A stretch of 5,250 nt of DNA from Thermoplasmatota archaeon (GTDB lineage: Archaea > Thermoplasmatota > E2 > DHVEG-1): the NCBI GenBank assembly GCA_030612095.1, contig JAUWOO010000120.1:1-5250 (forward strand), read 5' to 3'. Positions 4,716 to 5,250 of this stretch are shown here, piece after piece. The translations under genes and the position numbers were made by a program. Under the pieces are notes generated by a model. The model had not been told where the DNA came from and did no database searches. It worked only from the letters and a program-made list of their open reading frames with translations. Numbering within the stretch: the first letter of the stretch is position 1; each line of letters starts with the position of its first letter.

Positions 4716-4937
4716 CCATTCGAACCGTTCGAGAAGTGGATTAATTTTATCTTAAAGTTAAAAAAGGATTATACTGTAGTGCTAGTTACTCATACATTAC
4801 GTAAAGCGAAAAGACTTGCCGATTATGTGATTTTCCTTTACTTTGACGAGGTCATTGAAAAAGGATCAGCGGATGAGGTTTTTAACAATCCTAAAAACAC
4901 TAAAACAAAAGCGTATCTTGACGGAGATATAAGTTAA
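4716..4937 (+). pseudogene. C-terminal remnant of an ABC transporter ATPase (PstB/TupC-like)
   Basis: The plus-strand frame from 4716 to the TAA at 4935-4937 ends in the C-terminal part of an anion-importer type ABC ATPase. Recognisable are KKDYTVVLVTH, with the H-loop histidine at codon 4791-4793, then TLRKAKRLADYVIFLY, EVIEKGSADEVFNNPKN and TKAYLDGDIS. This pattern (VTHxLRQAKRLADxxxFLYxGE...EKGxxxExFxNP) is usual for the phosphate/tungstate group of ATPases. Walker A, the Q-loop, the LSGGQ signature and Walker B are all absent: the frame is closed by TGA at 4713 and no upstream pieces are found. Family positions are also altered, for example Asp for the usual Gly in FLYxGE. A GTG at 4779 with AAGGA (4764-4768) 10 nt upstream could still make a 52-residue peptide, but nothing suggests function. 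Similarity identified by eye; homology is likely, and the subfamily is less certain. Confidence 0.75.
4720..4732. repeat. 13-bp palindrome TCGAAC-C-GTTCGA
   Basis: Perfect 6-bp arms around one central C, GC-richer than its surroundings. It lies 102 bp upstream of the antiporter start and at the left boundary of the ABC ATPase remnant. It could be a protein-binding site or a trace of the event that truncated that gene. Confidence 0.45.
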
Positions 4938-5068
4938 AAACTTGGTTTGTTCAAATCTCTCTACTGTTGAGCATAATAATTGATTGCTTGCTGTCTAATT
5001 ACCAAATCGTATTGTAAAAATAACAAAATATTTGTAATCGAATTTCCCTCTCTTTGTTGGTAGTTTTC
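4938..5068. other. spacer upstream of the AbrB gene
   Basis: This 131-bp AT-rich stretch follows the ABC remnant and carries no open frame with an SD. It presumably holds the promoter of the AbrB-type gene (see the palindrome at 5023-5035). Confidence 0.5.
5023..5035 (+). promoter_or_regulatory. TATA-like palindrome ACAAA-N3-TTTGT before the AbrB gene
   Basis: ACAAA and TTTGT flank ATA, giving a TATA-like core (AAAATATTT). Its centre is about 40 nt upstream of the ATG at 5069, so a start site 25-27 nt downstream would leave a leader of about 10-15 nt. TTGTAA is repeated directly at 5013-5018 and 5032-5037. The symmetry overlapping the core promoter suits autorepression by an AbrB-type dimer, but this is inference. 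Confidence 0.4.
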
Positions 5069-5248
5069 ATGAAGATTGAATTGGACGATGTTAGATGTAT
5101 CAAGGAGGCAGCAATTACAATTCGCGGCTCAAGAAAAAGGATAACAGTACCTTCTGAGGCTATTGAAATTTTAGGTTTAGAAAATGGTGATAAGCTGCGA
5201 TGGGTTGTTCTAAACGATGGAACAGTTACTATTCATAAAGCAAATTGA
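5069..5248 (+). CDS. AbrB/SpoVT-type swapped-hairpin DNA-binding protein, 59 aa
   Basis: The core, ITIRGSRKRITVPSEAIE, then ILGLENGDKLRW and VTIHKA, is the standard AbrB/MazE/SpoVT swapped-hairpin fold: a first strand, the basic loop RGSRKR, the IT-VP-x-A turn, a short helix with LGLENGDKL, and closing strands. Such proteins bind DNA as dimers through the basic first-strand loop. The ATG at 5069 is chosen over the TTG at 5054 because the extra residues (LVVF) do not belong to the fold and the promoter spacing fits the ATG. No clear SD is present, so the message may be nearly leaderless. A ten-residue N-terminal lead (MKIELDDVRC) with one Cys precedes the fold. It could be an antitoxin, but no toxin gene is visible before the window ends 2 nt after the stop. 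A stand-alone archaeal regulator is the other option. The ABC ATPase remnant upstream hints at a former transport locus. Confidence 0.85.
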   Translation: MKIELDDVRCIKEAAITIRGSRKRITVPSEAIEILGLENGDKLRWVVLNDGTVTIHKAN

Positions 5249-5250
5249 TC

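Noticed and set aside
4670..4725. Minus-strand short ORF starting MVNQKR, ending before the antiporter
   Set aside because: It has only 17 codons with no SD, and is A-rich by composition.
4711..4740. GGTTCGAAT on the minus strand resembling a tRNA T-loop, possible tRNA fragment or attachment site
   Set aside because: The flanking 5 bases on each side (AACGG and GGTCA) do not pair as a T-stem, and no acceptor, D or anticodon arms are present.
1..5250. CRISPR array, insertion sequence, rRNA or tRNA genes
   Set aside because: No regularly spaced repeats, transposase, terminal inverted repeats with target duplications, or folded tRNA/rRNA signatures were seen on either strand.

Overview
The window looks like low-GC archaeal chromosome, most likely euryarchaeal and possibly from a methanogen or a relative. 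This is inferred from gene content and promoter style: an archaeal-type Lrp/AsnC regulator with a Cys-rich tail, a short AbrB-fold protein, TATA-like boxes, and a mix of strong Shine-Dalgarno (SD) sites and near-leaderless starts. The exact taxon cannot be named from the sequence.

Region A (1-1835, minus strand) is a tightly packed cluster. In transcription order it holds a 33-codon basic mini-ORF, a Gly/Arg-rich DUF5320-type protein with a coiled-coil tail, an Mrp/NBP35-type P-loop ATPase, a Gly/Arg-rich small zinc-ribbon protein, an unrecognised 52-residue protein, and the first nine codons of what looks like a NifX/NifB-like (dinitrogenase Fe-Mo cofactor family) protein running off the left edge. 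DUF5320, Mrp, CPxCG-ribbon and NifX-like genes commonly occur together in anaerobes and are taken to handle iron-sulfur or other metal clusters. Several SD sites are embedded in the end of the preceding gene, which suggests translational coupling.

Region B (1836-2111) is the divergent control region between that cluster and an Lrp/AsnC-type regulator. It is rich in inverted and direct repeats, including a 14-bp palindrome CTACAA-CC-TTGTAG and a pair of oppositely oriented ATTCATAAAT boxes 60 bp apart. Region C (2112-2684, plus) is the regulator, which carries a C-terminal four-cysteine cluster. A cysteine-bearing sensor divergent from a metal-cluster gene set suggests metal- or redox-responsive control; this is inference.

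Region D (2685-2924) is a convergent gap with a probable terminator hairpin. Region E (2925-4618, minus) is a two-gene unit: a CPA2-family Na+/H+ antiporter and a two-CBS-domain protein 29-35 nt downstream, likely its regulatory partner.

Region F (4619-5053) holds the antiporter promoter region, a 13-bp palindrome, and a decayed C-terminal remnant of an ABC transporter ATPase (PstB/TupC-like). Region G (5069-5248, plus) is a complete 59-residue AbrB/SpoVT-type DNA-binding protein with a probable promoter and palindrome upstream.
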